DNA of 64,000 bases from Cephalotrichum gorgonifer (taxonomy: Eukaryota > Ascomycota > Sordariomycetes > Microascales > Microascaceae), in the NCBI GenBank assembly GCA_900312665.1, contig ONZQ02000004.1, positions 1,308,244 through 1,372,243 of the forward strand. The letters run 5' to 3'. Under the pieces are notes generated by a model, which made no database searches, was not told where the DNA came from, and saw only the letters and a list, made by a program, of their open reading frames with translations. Both the position numbers and the translations under genes were made by a program. Below are positions 1-13,046 of this stretch, piece by piece (positions within the stretch are counted from its first letter, which is position 1; each line of letters begins with the position of its first letter).

Positions 1-2036
1 CAGGATTACAAGAAGTACAACTAATCGGAATGGAAAGCGGAAGCGGAACGAACATGCCCCCACTGTCAGTCCCCGTCCATGGTCTTTAGCCTTGTTCCAT
101 CCATCTGCTTGTGCATTCCAGCAACAATGCACACCCATGGAGAGATAGAACCCCACCAGTCCTAGGTAAACAATACGAAACAAACATGACCGCGTACGCT
201 GTACTTTCATTCGTACTCATACGACACGACATCTTATTAATCACGCCAGGAGTCCCAACCAAGCGCCGCCCTTGACCGCTCCATCATACTAGTGACCCCT
301 GCCCCGCCCATCGTTCTTTCCCCACATCCCACCATGTATGACGTAGCCGTGTGTCTCTAAGCATGACCGCCTCCTATTAAACCCTACTCGTACGAATACA
401 TACAGGTACGCCCCCCCGCCCAGGCGGGGAGAGAAATATTCCGTTGCATGAAGACAGGCAACTAGGAACCAGGTAAGTTCATAGCAAAAGACGACATGGG
501 ACAGGCCAATCAAGATACTTGTGCACTGGGTGCAACTCTTACTCTTGAATCCGTACCCGGGCAGGTCTTATGCGACGTGCTGTTGCGGTCTAGTATCCCT
601 CGACGGCGGCTGCCCATGGCGGATCGCCAGCCCTACAGGGCCCAATCCGGGCAATATTGATTGCTAGTCGAGGACTACGAGGCACACACGGGCATGTTAT
701 GAGACCTGCCACAGATGCTGCCTTGTTGGGTAGCCCTTATGGCTCCTAGATAGGCGCGAGCATTCTTGAGCTACATGCCGCTTGAGCAGTCCTTCCAAAT
801 ATGCTTCCTGGATATGAGGAACTGCGAGGGCAGAAGATGAGACCAGCTCGGGGGAGAACGCCGGCGAGGATATGTGCCTACGGCCCGACGTGGTCCTAGG
901 CGAAAGAACGAGATGATGATAGTTGGGGTAAGCAACAGGGCAGGGTATCCTTCAATGCAGATTATACAAGCAAATATCAGCGACTACCGCAACATCCGTC
1001 TGTTCATATCAGTCTCGTGGCTGGATTGGGGGGAGGGTCGTATCAATGTACATAGAATGCATTGGATACTCCATCCAGCTGCTCTCACCCAGCTATCAGT
1101 ATCTTCACTCAATACCATACTTCCGAGAGAGTCCACGGGCATCTAAATAGAAGACTTTTTACTCTGTACACACCTGTAATATGTCCTTAACAGTCAATAA
1201 CCACCCCGCCAATTCCACCAAATGACATCAGATGACCACGTCCACTCACCCATTAATCACACACACCTTGTCTTACACGAGACATCTGACTTGTCCTCCC
1301 GAAACATTTCGTACCACTACACCAGCACTCCTCGAAGGTCAGGAAACACGCACTTTAGCTCCATCCTGTGTTATGATGCTCGAGCGGTCTCACTTTACCA
1401 AAGTATTGGCGACTAGAACACCATGTGCTCTTTATGGGAAATAAAAAAAAATAGGTCAAAAACCTCACGAGAACCATGCCCGTAGCTGGGTGAGATCGGT
1501 TTTACAAAGACCTCTGAGAGAGCTCCGAAGATCAATATTCCGAGTCCGATTCAACCATCGCATTGACGCCCTCAGCTATTGTACAAAAGGTGGTCCCTCG
1601 AGGATCCTCCTAGCATTCGCTTCACCAGGAGAGCGTTCATGACCATTAGGGATATCTATCCCTCGACCGCCCAGACCTCTCCTATCTAAGGACGAGGCCT
1701 CAGAAGCTCGCCCATCAAACTAAAACACGGCCAGAAATGATCGGAAATAAATCCAAATAACGAATCAACGCCTGCAGGTATAACTCAAGGAAAAATCCCA
1801 TAGTCATACACATGAGATGCCGGCAAATAGTAACGCTCATGCCAAATGCTCAGACCTCTGCCCCTCCCCCCCTCGTCATTACATGTACCCAGATCGTCCA
1901 CCGTCCAGGAAGAGAAAAAAGAAAAAATCAACCCACCTTCCTGCTTAGACGCCATACCAGACAGCCCATCAAGTAATCCACCCTGTGCTGGCGGGAAACA
2001 GGGGAAAGGGTATGCTATCGTATAAGTCCCGCCTGG
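1..2036. other. Intergenic, no gene supported
   Basis: This is the left edge of the window and lies downstream of the minus-strand gene ending at 2037. Reading both strands I find only short open stretches with no domain-like content. There is no RNA gene I can recognise. Short A- and C-rich runs occur near 1440-1450 and 1861-1925, in the likely 3' flank of the neighbouring gene. Confidence 0.5.
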
Positions 2037-4270
2037 CTACCTATTGCCTGCAGTTAACTGGCTTAGCGATAGCGTCCTCGCCGCCTTCTTCCTATTCCCG
2101 TCCTCATCATCGTCACGCAGTTCCTCCCCAAAGGCCCCGAAGCCAAACGTCCTCTCCTCTTGCGGGCCCGCGAACGTATCTGACATGTTCTCGTCATCAG
2201 TGTCCTCCAGCCCCGCACCTATGCCCGAGTCCTCGAGCTTCGGTGACCTCCTCTTCGCGGTACCTCCTTCCGATTCATCGTCATCGTCGTCGGTTGTATC
2301 CTCGTCGAATGCCGACTGTCCCCCAAAGGACCTTGCCGTCGGGGGCGGTTCGAGCTGCAGGTTGGCCCCCGCCTGCTTCGTTAGCACGTGAACAGTATGC
2401 GACAGCTTCCTGATCTGGGCTTCCAAGACACGCCTGGTCGATCGCTCGGTTTCGATGAGCGCCAAGAGGGTCGTGTAGTGATCCACGGTCAGCGCGCCAT
2501 TCGCTTCCTTCGACAGCGCGGGGAGGCTTGCGGCCCCGCGGATGGTGGAATTTGAAATGGGGCGTCTGGCGGCCGGGTGACGAGCGCCGGGCGGTGGGTG
2601 AAGCGATCCGACAAGCGTCGGTACTTCGCCGAAGGATGATCTCGCTTCTTCCGAGGGACGAGAGCTGCTGTAGGTTACGGATGCCCCCCCATCCTGAGAC
2701 TCTGTCCTATAGAGGGAAGGATCGGGAGCACCTGCACTACCCGCGTATGCAAGAGTCGTGTTAGAGACTGTTGGAGGTTGAACCGGCTCCCGGCCGAACG
2801 CTTGCGCCCCGAAACCGGGAACTGCATTGCAGAGGCGGGTGACAACGCCCTCTATGTGGCGCATCCTTGCCTCTAGATCGGCGGTCCGAGTTTCTAGGCT
2901 GGCCGCCTGGGTAATCTTCATCCCGGCCATCTCGTTCATGGTTGCCAGCGACCCGAAATGGAATGGTTCGGGGGGTGACCTTGACCTCTCTGCGGATGAC
3001 CTCTCCCCAGGAGGGTCGACAACAACAGCGCCTCTCTCATCATCCCCTTCGGGAATGTTAGATGAGAGTGGGGATATGAGCCCAGTCCCGTAACTATCTC
3101 TCCAGTACCGAATCTCGTCGCTCCGCCGCCGAACACCGCCATTTCTAGCACCACCTATATCTTCGAGGCCGGACAAACTTCTTGATCGCCTTCGTAACGC
3201 CGCGAGGTCACTCGTAATAGCCCGGCCAATCTCGTTTGGATCTGTATCACCCAGTGCCCCACCGCTACGAGCATGTGTGCTAGCGGGTCTCGGTGAAAGA
3301 CCGGCGAGCTCGCTATCCCTTGCCCGGATCGGCAGGTATAGCTGACTGCTTGCAGTAGCCGCCCGTCGTCTCGTAAAGCTGAAGTCCGCCTGGAAGGAGG
3401 TGTGTGTGCTCTCTATCGCAGTTATATCCTGGGGGCCGATAGAGTGTGAACGTAGAGCTCGGTCATATTCGGTTATTGGCAACGATGCAGATCGCTTGGG
3501 CTCGCCGTCTTTACCGATTCTGCCGAGGGAGGAAAGATCCTAAGACGACCATGTTAGCGACGCAACGTTGGTAGGTTGCCCCTCCTCCCCCCAATTGCTG
3601 AATTGTCTCGGATGCTCGCGAATCAATGGCCAGTATGAGACTGAAGACTTACACTACGGTGCTGGATAGAGGTGTCCAAACTAGCTCCCGGGCCCGTGGA
3701 TGACGCTTGACTACCACCCTTCCTTCTGCGACCGAATAGTTTGCTGAGGGCGCCGCGTATTGTCGACTTCTTGCGCTGGGGAAAGTCGTTATTGCTGGCG
3801 TTGGTGTTGCCCGTCCTTTGAGATGACGCAGTTATTGCCGAATGCCGTATATGGGCCGGTTGGTTCGTCGTCCTGCCTGATAAATTCCTCGCGGAACCGG
3901 AACCGGGACTTGGGGCAGGGTGGCTAGCCGGTGCTGTGGATGTGGGCAAACTGTTGTTTGAACCATTTCCCTTGCCATGTGAACCTTCGGAGACGTGCTC
4001 CAAGATAGGAGAAGAGCCGTTGTGCGGCAGGGAGGATGACGACGCAGCGGACTGATAGCGGGGTTGGGAGGGCGGAGGGCGCTGAGGGGCCGGGTGGTCC
4101 CTGTCATCCGAGCCATACGAGGCCGTCACGGCGGGTCCGGGGTCCAGCACGGAGAACGCCTTGTCGGCGGGGTTCGGAATGGGGATAGGGTTGGAGATTC
4201 TGCCGCGGACAGACTGGCCCGTCTTCTGGCGGCCAGTGCCAGCGGCCGACTTCCACAGACTGACTTTCAT
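2037..4270 (-). CDS. Conserved-looking fungal protein of unknown function, 706 aa, two exons
   Basis: I do not recognise a named family. Exon 1 runs 4270-3653 from an ATG and ends at a GTAAGT donor. The intron is 3652-3540, closed by CTTAG, and exon 2 is 3539-2037 in phase 0. The product would be 706 residues. The first 206 residues are Ser/Pro/Asn-rich and include a strongly basic patch near residues 170-185 (KKSTIRGALSKLFGRRRK). Around residues 306-334 lies a segment with IGRAITSDLAALRRRSRS that looks constrained. Two stretches suit coiled coils, about 408-445 and 554-595. The C-terminal 100 residues are acidic, including a DDDDDE run. The composition suggests an intracellular, largely disordered scaffold or regulator; there is no signal peptide or membrane helix. 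Function is unknown. The reading frame across the splice is the main support for the model. Confidence 0.78.
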
Positions 4271-7200
4271 CGAGACCGAGACGCGAGACTAAAATGGCGC
4301 TGAGAAGGTCCGGGGATAGACCGTCAGAGTGTCACAGATGGATGAGGCTGTTAGGGAGAGAACGGAAGGGCGAAGAGGTGAGGCGGAGGGGGGACTGATA
4401 ATGGGAGGCGTCTACGAGAAGCCATTGAACACCATCAGTATCCACGGAATGGATGTCGTGGCAAGCCAAGCCGTACTTCCGCTCACGCCCTAGAGTTCCG
4501 CCCCCTTTTGAGATCTACCCTGAGTCAAGTAGAAGCCAATGCTTTAGTCTTCGATCATGACCCTCTTAGGCGGTAGCGGGTAAACCAGGAACCAAGGTTC
4601 CGAGGTGTATCGGAGTGTCAGATAAGGACGGAGTAAGTGCGACCAACGGTCACGAGTAGATCCTCCGGGGTGGTCCAGTGGAACGGCAGGCCGTTCTAGG
4701 TTTTGACCACGATGGGTGGTGGGGGGGTTCGGATGAGACAAGAATAGCCTAGGTTCGGTGGATGGAAAAGGAGTTTGGGACGGGGAAATTATATCTGGAG
4801 AAGGGTGTTGTAAAGGAGAGAAAGTGGGTCAAAAGGATGACGACAATGAAGACAAGAGAGAAGTGGGCTGGTACAACACAGCAAAGCGAGCGACTGGCCT
4901 GGCCTGGTCAAGCGTTGACGGTGGCGGCGACAGGCCAGGATGAGATAGCAAGGCCTATCGGTGTCCCCTCGAGTATCAGCTTGCTGATACTGGTGCCCCG
5001 GCTGGATGGTTTCCCAGCGAGTTACCACATGTAGAAAGTAATGTAGAGTCGAGCCTTGCAGAAAGAGAGGCACGCTCACAGAGCGGCGAAGGTGGGGAGA
5101 GGTAGACGATCACGATGGGCACAAGCGCCGGCCTGCAGATGCGTGGGTGAAGTAGGCGAAGGGAGGAAGGGAGATGATAACTACTGAATTAAGAAAAAAA
5201 AAAGCAAATGAGAAAGGGGTCAATCAAGTATCTGCTTTTTCCCCGCCCAAAACAAGAAGAGCGAAGAAGAATACGAGGAAGCGCAACAGGCTTCCAGGGA
5301 CTTCTCATGAAACGCAGGCGGACTTCGGGGATTGACGCCAATGGTGTACTTGTATTGATGTCAAGTGTCATGCATGAGCAGACCACCAGCCTCGAGCTAA
5401 AGCCCCCACTCCTTCCTGACTTGTAGGTAGTGTGGTGGTAGTGTGGCAGGGAGGCAGGGATGTCGCCCACTCCGTACGAGTACTCGCGCGTCCCAAGTGA
5501 GGTGGAAGACAGCTTTGAAAGCTCAAGACCTGATACTGGTGCACGCGCATATGTACGAGAGCGGGGTGGTGTAGTAGTGTCACTTCTCGTTTTTGGGGGT
5601 CGAGGGGCAGTTACAGCGTGACTTCAAGGGCAATTTCCGCCATACGGGGATAGAGGGAGCACTGCTACAACATAAAGGGGGGGTGAGGTGGGGTAGAGGG
5701 GTGTAAGAAACTGACGGGCGAGGGTTATGAGTGGGGAAGGCAGGGGGTGTGGGTGGTGCTTGCTTCCTTCCTTCTCACCTCCGCTCAGGGTGTCGTCCAA
5801 TACGGGAGCCTCGCCGGCGCCACCGCGATCGGCTAAGAATCATCGATGCCCGGACGTGGCCCTGGGGAGACCTTGTACGAGTCGGCGAACGTATAGAAGA
5901 AGATGGGCATGTTATTTCTTACATCGGAGCTATATATTTCTCAACGTAGACCATTGGAGGAAATATCAAGAACTACACGTAGACAGACCGGCCCGATAAT
6001 CTGATGTCTGGGTTGATTATTGAAATAGAAAGCATATTAATGCATCCCATATGCGAACATCTTTGGACCCCTGATCCTAATGCTAAAAAAAAAATCCCAC
6101 GGCTTTATTGGGACCCCTTCTAATCATGACTTCAACCATATTAATGCGGATCAATATTCTCGGCTACTTCAGCTGGACGCGGCGTCGGGTGCCGTGCAAG
6201 TACAAATATTCTCGTCTCAGTCTCAGGGGCATGGAAAGCAATAGTCAAGTACCTCTGGCCCACCTTCCTCCACATTAATACAACTTAGAAGCTATAACTC
6301 CTAGCGAGCGAGCGCGGGGCCATGGATGTTTAGTTAGGTACACGTACTCGTACTTGTATTCTTATCTTTACGAGGACGAGTATGTTTCTGATGCAAGTAC
6401 ATATACGTAGGATGTCACTGCCTCCTGAGCTTGGGTGAGCAGCGAAGTCAGGGGCCACCCTCAGGCACAGACCGGTGCTCGGGCATCGGGGTGTGGCTGT
6501 GGGTGTCCGGGGAAGCCGGGGCCATGTCGTCGTCCGGCGAAGCCGGCCAGCGATAATACTTGCATTGGAAGGGGCCAAGCAACAACGGGTCCGAGCTGAG
6601 GAAGACATTGGTGGAGACGGGTTTACAGTCGGTTCTATTGGCAGGGGTCGGGGGGTCACGGCCAAAGTCCAAGTGGAAGGCACCAGTTCAGCCAAGATCA
6701 ATTAACGCGGATTGGGATGGAAAAATAATACTCATACTTGTTTGTACCTTATAACTAGAGAATGTTGAGAGCTCGAGGTCATTCCATTCCACGGGCTCAG
6801 TACGGGTTTTAACTAACTCGTGCCCCATCTCGGCCTCGCGATTAGCCGCATGATCGACGTACCCCGTGGTGCCTCTACAAGTACAGGTACGACCACCACT
6901 TCCGGAAGGCGCGCTCCCTTCGACTCCGTATACTTACTACCCCACTTTGTACACTAATGTAGGAGCATGAGCATTCTCAAGGAAGGTGGACCAGGCACTT
7001 CGCAAGGAGAGACCGATACGGACACATGGAAGCAGCGGCCGTCTTACTTCCGAAAGGAGGCAGTGGCATCAGGCTGGGCATCGGTGCTGGGAATAGTGTC
7101 TTCCACGAAAATTGCCACCGACTTCTTCCTTGCAGAACGCCAAGCTTGCATGTATTCTTGCCCGCATCCACGTCCAATGAAATCTTGGTTCTGCTCCGAC

Positions 7201-10070
7201 AGACGCAGCCGATCAAGAGCGCCGCACCACAACCACTTCAGTCACCTCCGGATCTCGATGCCAGTCAACAGGTGTGGTGGCAAAACTTGCCGAACTTCTT
7301 CCCTCGCAGCCTCTTACTTGTGGTCTAATAACTCTGGCGCGGACAGCCGAGGTGGTGGACATGATTAGTGGAGCTTCGTCTACTTACACTGATACCCCGA
7401 CAATCGTGGCGCACTCTGATGGAGGGTCCACAGCTTGTTGTCTCAGGAAAACTCTCATGGCAACATGCTACAAATCCCATTCGACAGGCAGAGTTTATGT
7501 CTTCTGCAGTGTCACCTGTAGTGCATCCAGGCTGCACTTGGCCAAGGACGGGCACAAGTACTGATGCGGAGTAGGAGCCGTCAATGCCGATGCTCACATT
7601 GGATGGGCGCTTGCACCTGTGTCCATCCCAACCCTCCGCAAATTGTTACTCCGCCAGATGCTGCACTCTATATTGGGAAGCAACTATACCCGGATATGTG
7701 GACAATTCTAAGCCAATCGACACGTCCTGATCGCGGACGCCGACACTTGTTTGCGCTCCGGTTTGACCAGGCCCCTACGGGAAGAAAGAATAACAAAAAC
7801 GTGCCTTCAAACATGAGGAAGCGAATGGTGGGCTAAGGCGACCTTGCTTGCATGCTCACACCGACGGGTATTATTATGCAAAAGGCCCGAAGTGTGCCCC
7901 CACTTGGCTTACGGTGAGCTGGCCAAGCTCTCCGGGGTCATTTTTGCTTTGCCTCTGAGACTCCGCCCCCATCTTCAAGAGAGGCCGACATCCTCTCCTT
8001 GCCTATTCTGATCTGCCCAAACTAGAATTAGAGGTGTGTCTTCCATCAGTCGACCGACTTACGATTACGGCGGCTGTGGTAAAATGCTACCACGCGAAAC
8101 GAGGAGAATATTGGCTGGACGGGTTCCCGAAAGCGCACAAACTTCCATACACCCGCCCGTGGTCTTCATGCGGCTGTTACAAGTACGGCACATTGGAGAC
8201 GCCCAATCCACCTCCACCACGGCCACGGCGTCGGACACCATAAGTATTGGGTTTTGAGTTGTGTAGTATTTGGGGCCGTGGTTATCCGGTTAACCACTAT
8301 GTATCATCCTGTGTACTGAGCACGTCGCCGGACTTGTACGGAGTAGCCCGCTCGTCTCGGGGCTGCGGTGAGAGCGATTTCAAGAAACGCCCAATTGCGA
8401 AACTCGGGTTGCAAGGACGAGTACTCCGGAGGGACCTCCGTACTACGAAGTACAAGCGACGACTCTGGTCTAGTGTCCCAGAAGCATCCAAGTGGGCACC
8501 CCGCCACCCGCTCGCGATGGCCTATCGTCAACTTCACAGCCTAACGACTGAAAGCGCGTTCTGTTTATTTATTATTATTATCTCATCGTCATCATCGTCA
8601 TACTTTGTTATTTTTTTTATTTTTATTTTGCGTTTTTATCTCTCCCACGCGGGGTTGCGCCATCTGCCGTCTCAACTGCAGTCCAACGTGGTGATTAATC
8701 CTTGGACGGATATACGACGGGCATGATTCCCTCGCGCTCACAAGAGAGGAGAGCGAATCGGGGCCTGGCCGTGCCTGGGGATACCGCCGAGTCGGCGGCT
8801 CCAACGGGCAGGAACCCAACGTGAGAGTACATGAACAATAAGACGAGAAGAGGGGTCGTTATCGCGACGCCAGTCATTCATGCTTAGGTCTGTTCGTCCA
8901 TCTTCCATCTTCCAAGGCGATGTTACTACGAATGCGCCTTACTCCGTTCTTGTATGAGCACTGTTCCAGACACCTGACCGCGTGCTCCACGGCATTGTTT
9001 GCGTCGAAATCAGAGCAGCTCGTGAGGGTAGCATGATGCAATACCCCCCAGCCCCCCACAGAGACGTGCTCAAACAGGTGCATCGTGATGAAGCTTCCGA
9101 TGCTCCCACACCCACCGATGGAACTGTTTCCTTCACAACGCCCGAGGGGAGGCCCAAGCGCCTTGGGAGTGGTGACGCACTCCTGCTCGGGTCAAATAAG
9201 ACCAGAGGATGACGTTCACATGGAGTATGGTCACATCGAGCATCTGCACAGAGCCCCAGGCCAAACGCAGGGGGGAATTGGGGTGGGGTGGGGGGGAAGT
9301 CGACGCGTCGCGAAGGAAAAATAGAAGACACGGCAGCGGTGTAGAAGCAAAGCAGGATGGACCGTAGGCAGGGGTGGCACTGGCCCCGTTGGACCCCTCA
9401 ATTGAAGGGTCCACAGACCCTTGGCCCCAACCCCAAAAGTAGATCCGGCGTTGTATTCCAGGGGAGAGGTGAAACTCAGACGGCATATGGCCGCTTTTTA
9501 ATACTCATTCTCGTATCGTATTGTTTCTACCGCCCCCCCCCCGTACTCTGATCCTGCGCTGAAGAGCGAGGCCTGCTAGGTACGAGACAGGGTCCATGCG
9601 AAGATAGATCCTTGTAACTACCCGTATACTCGTACTTGTTATCGCGCAAAAAGAAAAAAACCCCGACGCATCTTTACCCGGTTCCGTGGCACCTGTTCGG
9701 GAAACCAGGTTCATCGGCGTCCCAAGTCACGTTAAGCGAAACGCCGGGACCGAAGAGTTCGACATGGAAGGGGAAGGGGGGGAGGGGGGGGAGGGCAGGG
9801 ACGGAAATCTCCCGGAACAGAGATCCGCACTCCTGCTACGCGGGAAGAGGCTAAAACGGGTTGGGAGTTGGGATGAGGGAAGGAGAGTGGGCGGATGTGG
9901 GTTTCTTGTTTCCCTTTCTAGCCCTCTTGCCTCTCACAGAAGAACAAGCTTAAGCTTAGATCCGCCCCAAGCGAATATAGGGGGACCCTTCTATGATATG
10001 ATTCCAAGACGAGCCTTTTTTTTTTTTCTGTTCTTCGTCCTCTTTTTTTTTTGGTTCGTCGCGGAAGGTA
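4271..10070. other. Intergenic between the unknown gene and HCS1, no gene supported
   Basis: The first few hundred bases are the likely promoter and 5' leader of the gene starting at 4270, with purine-rich stretches near 4750-4870 and 5160-5280. The remainder holds the 3' flank of HCS1 and unassigned DNA. Several open stretches around 6960-7690 read in more than one frame, but none has a domain or a consistent splice model. Hexamer clusters of the TAC(A/G)AG type occur near 6344-6383, 6874-6892 and 9624-9640. A T-rich low-complexity stretch lies at 8560-8640, and paired T runs lie near 10017-10052. Confidence 0.45.
6344..6383. repeat. TAC(A/G)AG hexamer cluster
   Basis: The stretch GTACTCGTACTTGTA is followed by TACGAGGACGAGTATG. 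Read on the opposite strand the first part is tandem TACAAG/TACGAG hexamers. It lies in non-coding DNA and is one of many similar clusters in this window. Confidence 0.6.
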
Positions 10071-12971
10071 TTAGACGTCCTGCGGCAGGGTAGAAACATC
10101 TACGTATCGTAGGTCGGCGTTGTCCTCGAGGAACTCCATCCACCTTTTGAGGAACTTGCCCCCCCTGTTGTTTCCCCCTCAGAATGTCAACCCCGTCATG
10201 TGTTAAGTTCGAACGTGTCCAATTTGTTTGACATGAGTAATATGGCGGGGGAGGAGGAGGGGTGCGGGGGGGAGAGGGCAAGGCAAGGGCCGCGGCACGC
10301 AGGGTCCTGGATGCTCGACGCTAAAACATATGGGAGATGTCGAAACGGCGCAAGGGTCACCCGCGTGTCTCCCGGGCGATCAGCGCCGAGGGGCGAGACC
10401 AGCGCTGTGCATCTCCTATATGGAAGGGCTGATACTACGCCGATTGCCACGGGTATACGTGTTGCAGGAGGAGGCAGGTTGGGGATGGGGTAAAAGAAGG
10501 GAAAGGGGGGGGGTATCAAGATGTATTCAACTCACCTCTTCACAGTCTCCGAGTCCCCTATCACCGTCAGGGAATGTTTCGGCCTCGTCATCGCCACTGG
10601 ACCCCCATGTTAGTTCCAGGTCCAAGGGCACTAATTCAACTGGAAAGGGGGGGGAAGGGGACGTGGCACATACCGTTGAGTCTCCGCTTCTCGCCGAGGA
10701 AGCCGACCTCCCCCTCCGGGTTGCTCCGCACGAGACTCAGGATCACGGCTGCCTTCTCCCGGCCTTGGAAGCCGTCTACGCTTCCAAGCTCGATGCCGGG
10801 GTAGCGTTCTTTGAGGGGGGCGAGCAGGCCCAGCTGCGCAAAAAGTTAGTAGCGGTCGCCGGGGAGCGCGGGTGCATGAGGGGGGATGAGATGCGGGGGG
10901 ATGAGATGCGGGGGGATGAGATGAGGGGGGATGAGATGAGGGGGGATGAGATGAGGGGGGATGAGATGAGGGGGGATGAGATGAGGGGGGATGAGATGAG
11001 GGGGGCCGGGCTAGGAGAGACCGCCCTACCTGGGCATTATAGGGCGTAACAACGGCAATATCCTCGGGCTTGAGGCCCGATTCTACGAGCTCCTTGACGT
11101 GCTGCCTCACAAGAACGGCCTCCATCTCGTTACTCTTGCTCTCGCTGTGAAGGCCGCGCTTCGGCGCGCCCTCTTCCTCGCTCTTCTCGGGGAAGTCGCC
11201 GCCCTGCGTGTCTATGAACACGAGGGGCTCCGTCGTGTTCTCGTTCTCCTCGACATCGTACGGTAGGTCGGTGAGGAGCCTGTCCCCGACAGACTCGGCG
11301 GCCACCAGCTTCGCGTCGTAGAGCTCGTCGGACGGGAACCGCATTATCTTCTCGTGCATCCTGTACTGCGTCGTGAGCATCCGCTTGATTTTCTGGCCGT
11401 GCAGCGCGAGCAGGCGGTCGAAGAGCGTAGTCTCCAGCGTGATACCCATCACGGCGGCCTCGTCTTCTCCTCCGTCCGGCCGCTTGCCCTTCTTCGCCCC
11501 GGCCTTGGAGTTGAGAGACTTGATGGTCGGCGGGAGCTGCAGGTGGTCGCCCGCGCAGACGGCCTTGCGGGCGGAGAGCAGGGGGACCCAGCACTGGGCC
11601 TCGAGCGCCTGACTCGCCTCGTCGATGATGACGACGTCGAACCTCTCGTTCCGGAGCTGGAAGCCGCCCGCGCCGTGCAGCGTCGCCAGGACGACCTTGC
11701 TCCCGCGCACCAGGTCCCCGATGCACTTCCTCTCGCGCACCCTGTACTCCTTCCTCAGCTCCTTCAGGTCGCCGTAGATGCCCCTTCTCTCGCGCCCGCT
11801 CTTCGCCTTCTGGATGGAGGCCTGCTTGGCGTCCATCTCGGCCCGCACGTCGCCGACGATGGCCCCGGCGTCGGAGGTGCGGGTGAGGACGTCGAGGGAG
11901 TGGTTCAGGACCGAGGGGAGGAGGCGGGCGGGGTGGCCGAGGCGGAGGAGGGGAACCTTGTGGGGGGAGAGTCGCTCTACTATGTTGTCGACGGAAATAT
12001 TGGAGGGCCCGCAGACGAGGATGCGGAGGTTGCGGGACACGAGCTGGAGGATCAGCTCGATGAGGGTGTGCGTTTTGCCGGTCTAGAGGGGGTGTTAGTG
12101 GGATGGGGCGGTATCCGGAGGGGCGAGTATGGGGGGAGAGGCTACCCCTGGCGGCCCGTGGATTAAGGCGATCTCTTTGGATTCTAGGGCGAACCGGATG
12201 GCGTCCTTCTGGGAGTCGTTCAGTGTTGGATCGATCCACTCAATCTTTCCAACTGCGGGGTCTGACTCCGGGTCGTCGGAGACAGGTGTTGGGGGGGATA
12301 GTCCGAATAAGACCCTCATGAGGTTGGAGTACTCCCCCTCATCCATCTTTTCGAGCTTCTCCATTGTTATGGTCATCCTGTAATGGGTCGTCAACCACTG
12401 GAGACTTCCAACAAGACCTCTCGCGCCACCATCGAAGTCCGCGCCCTCCCTCGACTAGGAGGGCGGTCCCGGCCAAAGCACCACGACTCCAGCGACACAC
12501 CGAACCGACTTACCTCCGATACGTAACGTCATCCGCAACCTTGACAATCCAGACCTTCCCCGCCGGCATCTCATCCTTTCCCTCCTCGACGGCAACCGAG
12601 ATGGCCCCCTTCCCGAACCTGACCACGACTCCGCCGACCCCCTTCTCCTCCAGCTCCCTCACCTCCCTCTTCTTCGCGCTGCCGCCCGGCTGCCCCGCCA
12701 CGAGCACGACGTCCCCCGTCCGGATCCCGTGCTCGCCCAGCTCCCCGCCCGTCGCCGCGTCGGGACCGAGCTCGAGGACCGTCTTCCCTCCCAGCCCCGT
12801 CCTCTGCGACGTCACCACGAGGTTCGTCACGGCGAGGCCGGCGCGGTGGAGGGCGGACGGGGTGTGGGAGTTGATGAGGGCCGTGGAGTCTGCTATTTCG
12901 GACTCCTGCTCGGCCTTCAGGAGGGCGAGCTGGGTCCTCGCGAAGGCGGGGACGGATAGTTTTGGGGGCAT
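10071..12971 (-). CDS. HCS1: HCS1/SMUBP2-type 5'-3' DNA helicase (superfamily 1B), 685 aa, six exons
   Basis: The product matches the Upf1-like SF1B helicases related to yeast Hcs1 (DNA polymerase alpha-associated helicase A) and IGHMBP2, which unwind nucleic acid using ATP. Exons are 12971-12514, 12377-12146, 12082-11030, 10833-10674, 10596-10536 and 10164-10071. All phases join, giving 685 residues, close to the yeast protein's length. An N-terminal beta-barrel-type region precedes Walker A GPPGTGKT (about 227-234), which is split by intron 2. Walker B DEASQ is at 384-388. QYRMHEKI follows, and exon 4 carries the SVDGFQGRE motif. The family-typical start is the ATG at 12971 (MPPKLSVPAFARTQ); the frame is open further upstream but has only GTG. 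Intron 3 is 196 nt and is filled by a 15-bp minisatellite. Intron 5 is 371 nt and G-rich. The role in replication or RNA metabolism is inferred from the family. Confidence 0.92.
10880..11005. repeat. 15-bp G-rich minisatellite inside HCS1 intron 3
   Basis: Nine G6 blocks start at 10880, 10895, 10910, 10925, 10940, 10955, 10970, 10985 and 11000, spaced exactly 15 bp apart. The unit is GGGGGGATGAGATGA, with C as the last base in the second and third G6-flanking units. The whole array lies within the 196-nt intron 11029-10834. The plus strand is G-rich, so the pre-mRNA is C-rich. Four or more G6 runs on one strand could form G-quadruplexes. Confidence 0.95.
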
Positions 12972-13046
12972 CTTGGCGAGGAGTTTTGAGGGGTTGAGTT
13001 TGGCCCCGGAACCTGTTAGGGCGTGAGCTGGCCCCGCACTAATCAC

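Noticed and set aside
6960..7690. Several overlapping open frames with a good acceptor near 7135
   Set aside because: I could not build a consistent multi-exon model and saw no recognisable domain on either strand.
10330..11049. Plus-strand frame of 239 codons with RGDEM repeats
   Set aside because: It is the antisense of HCS1 introns and exons; the repeats are the intronic minisatellite.
11130..12239. Long open frames on both strands over the helicase gene (minus 11130-12239; plus 11354-12166)
   Set aside because: They overlap the HCS1 exons in other frames and lack domains. High GC at third positions keeps shadow frames open.
12972..13046. An upstream GTG start for HCS1
   Set aside because: The ATG at 12971 gives the family-typical N terminus, and GTG starts are not normal in fungal nuclear genes.
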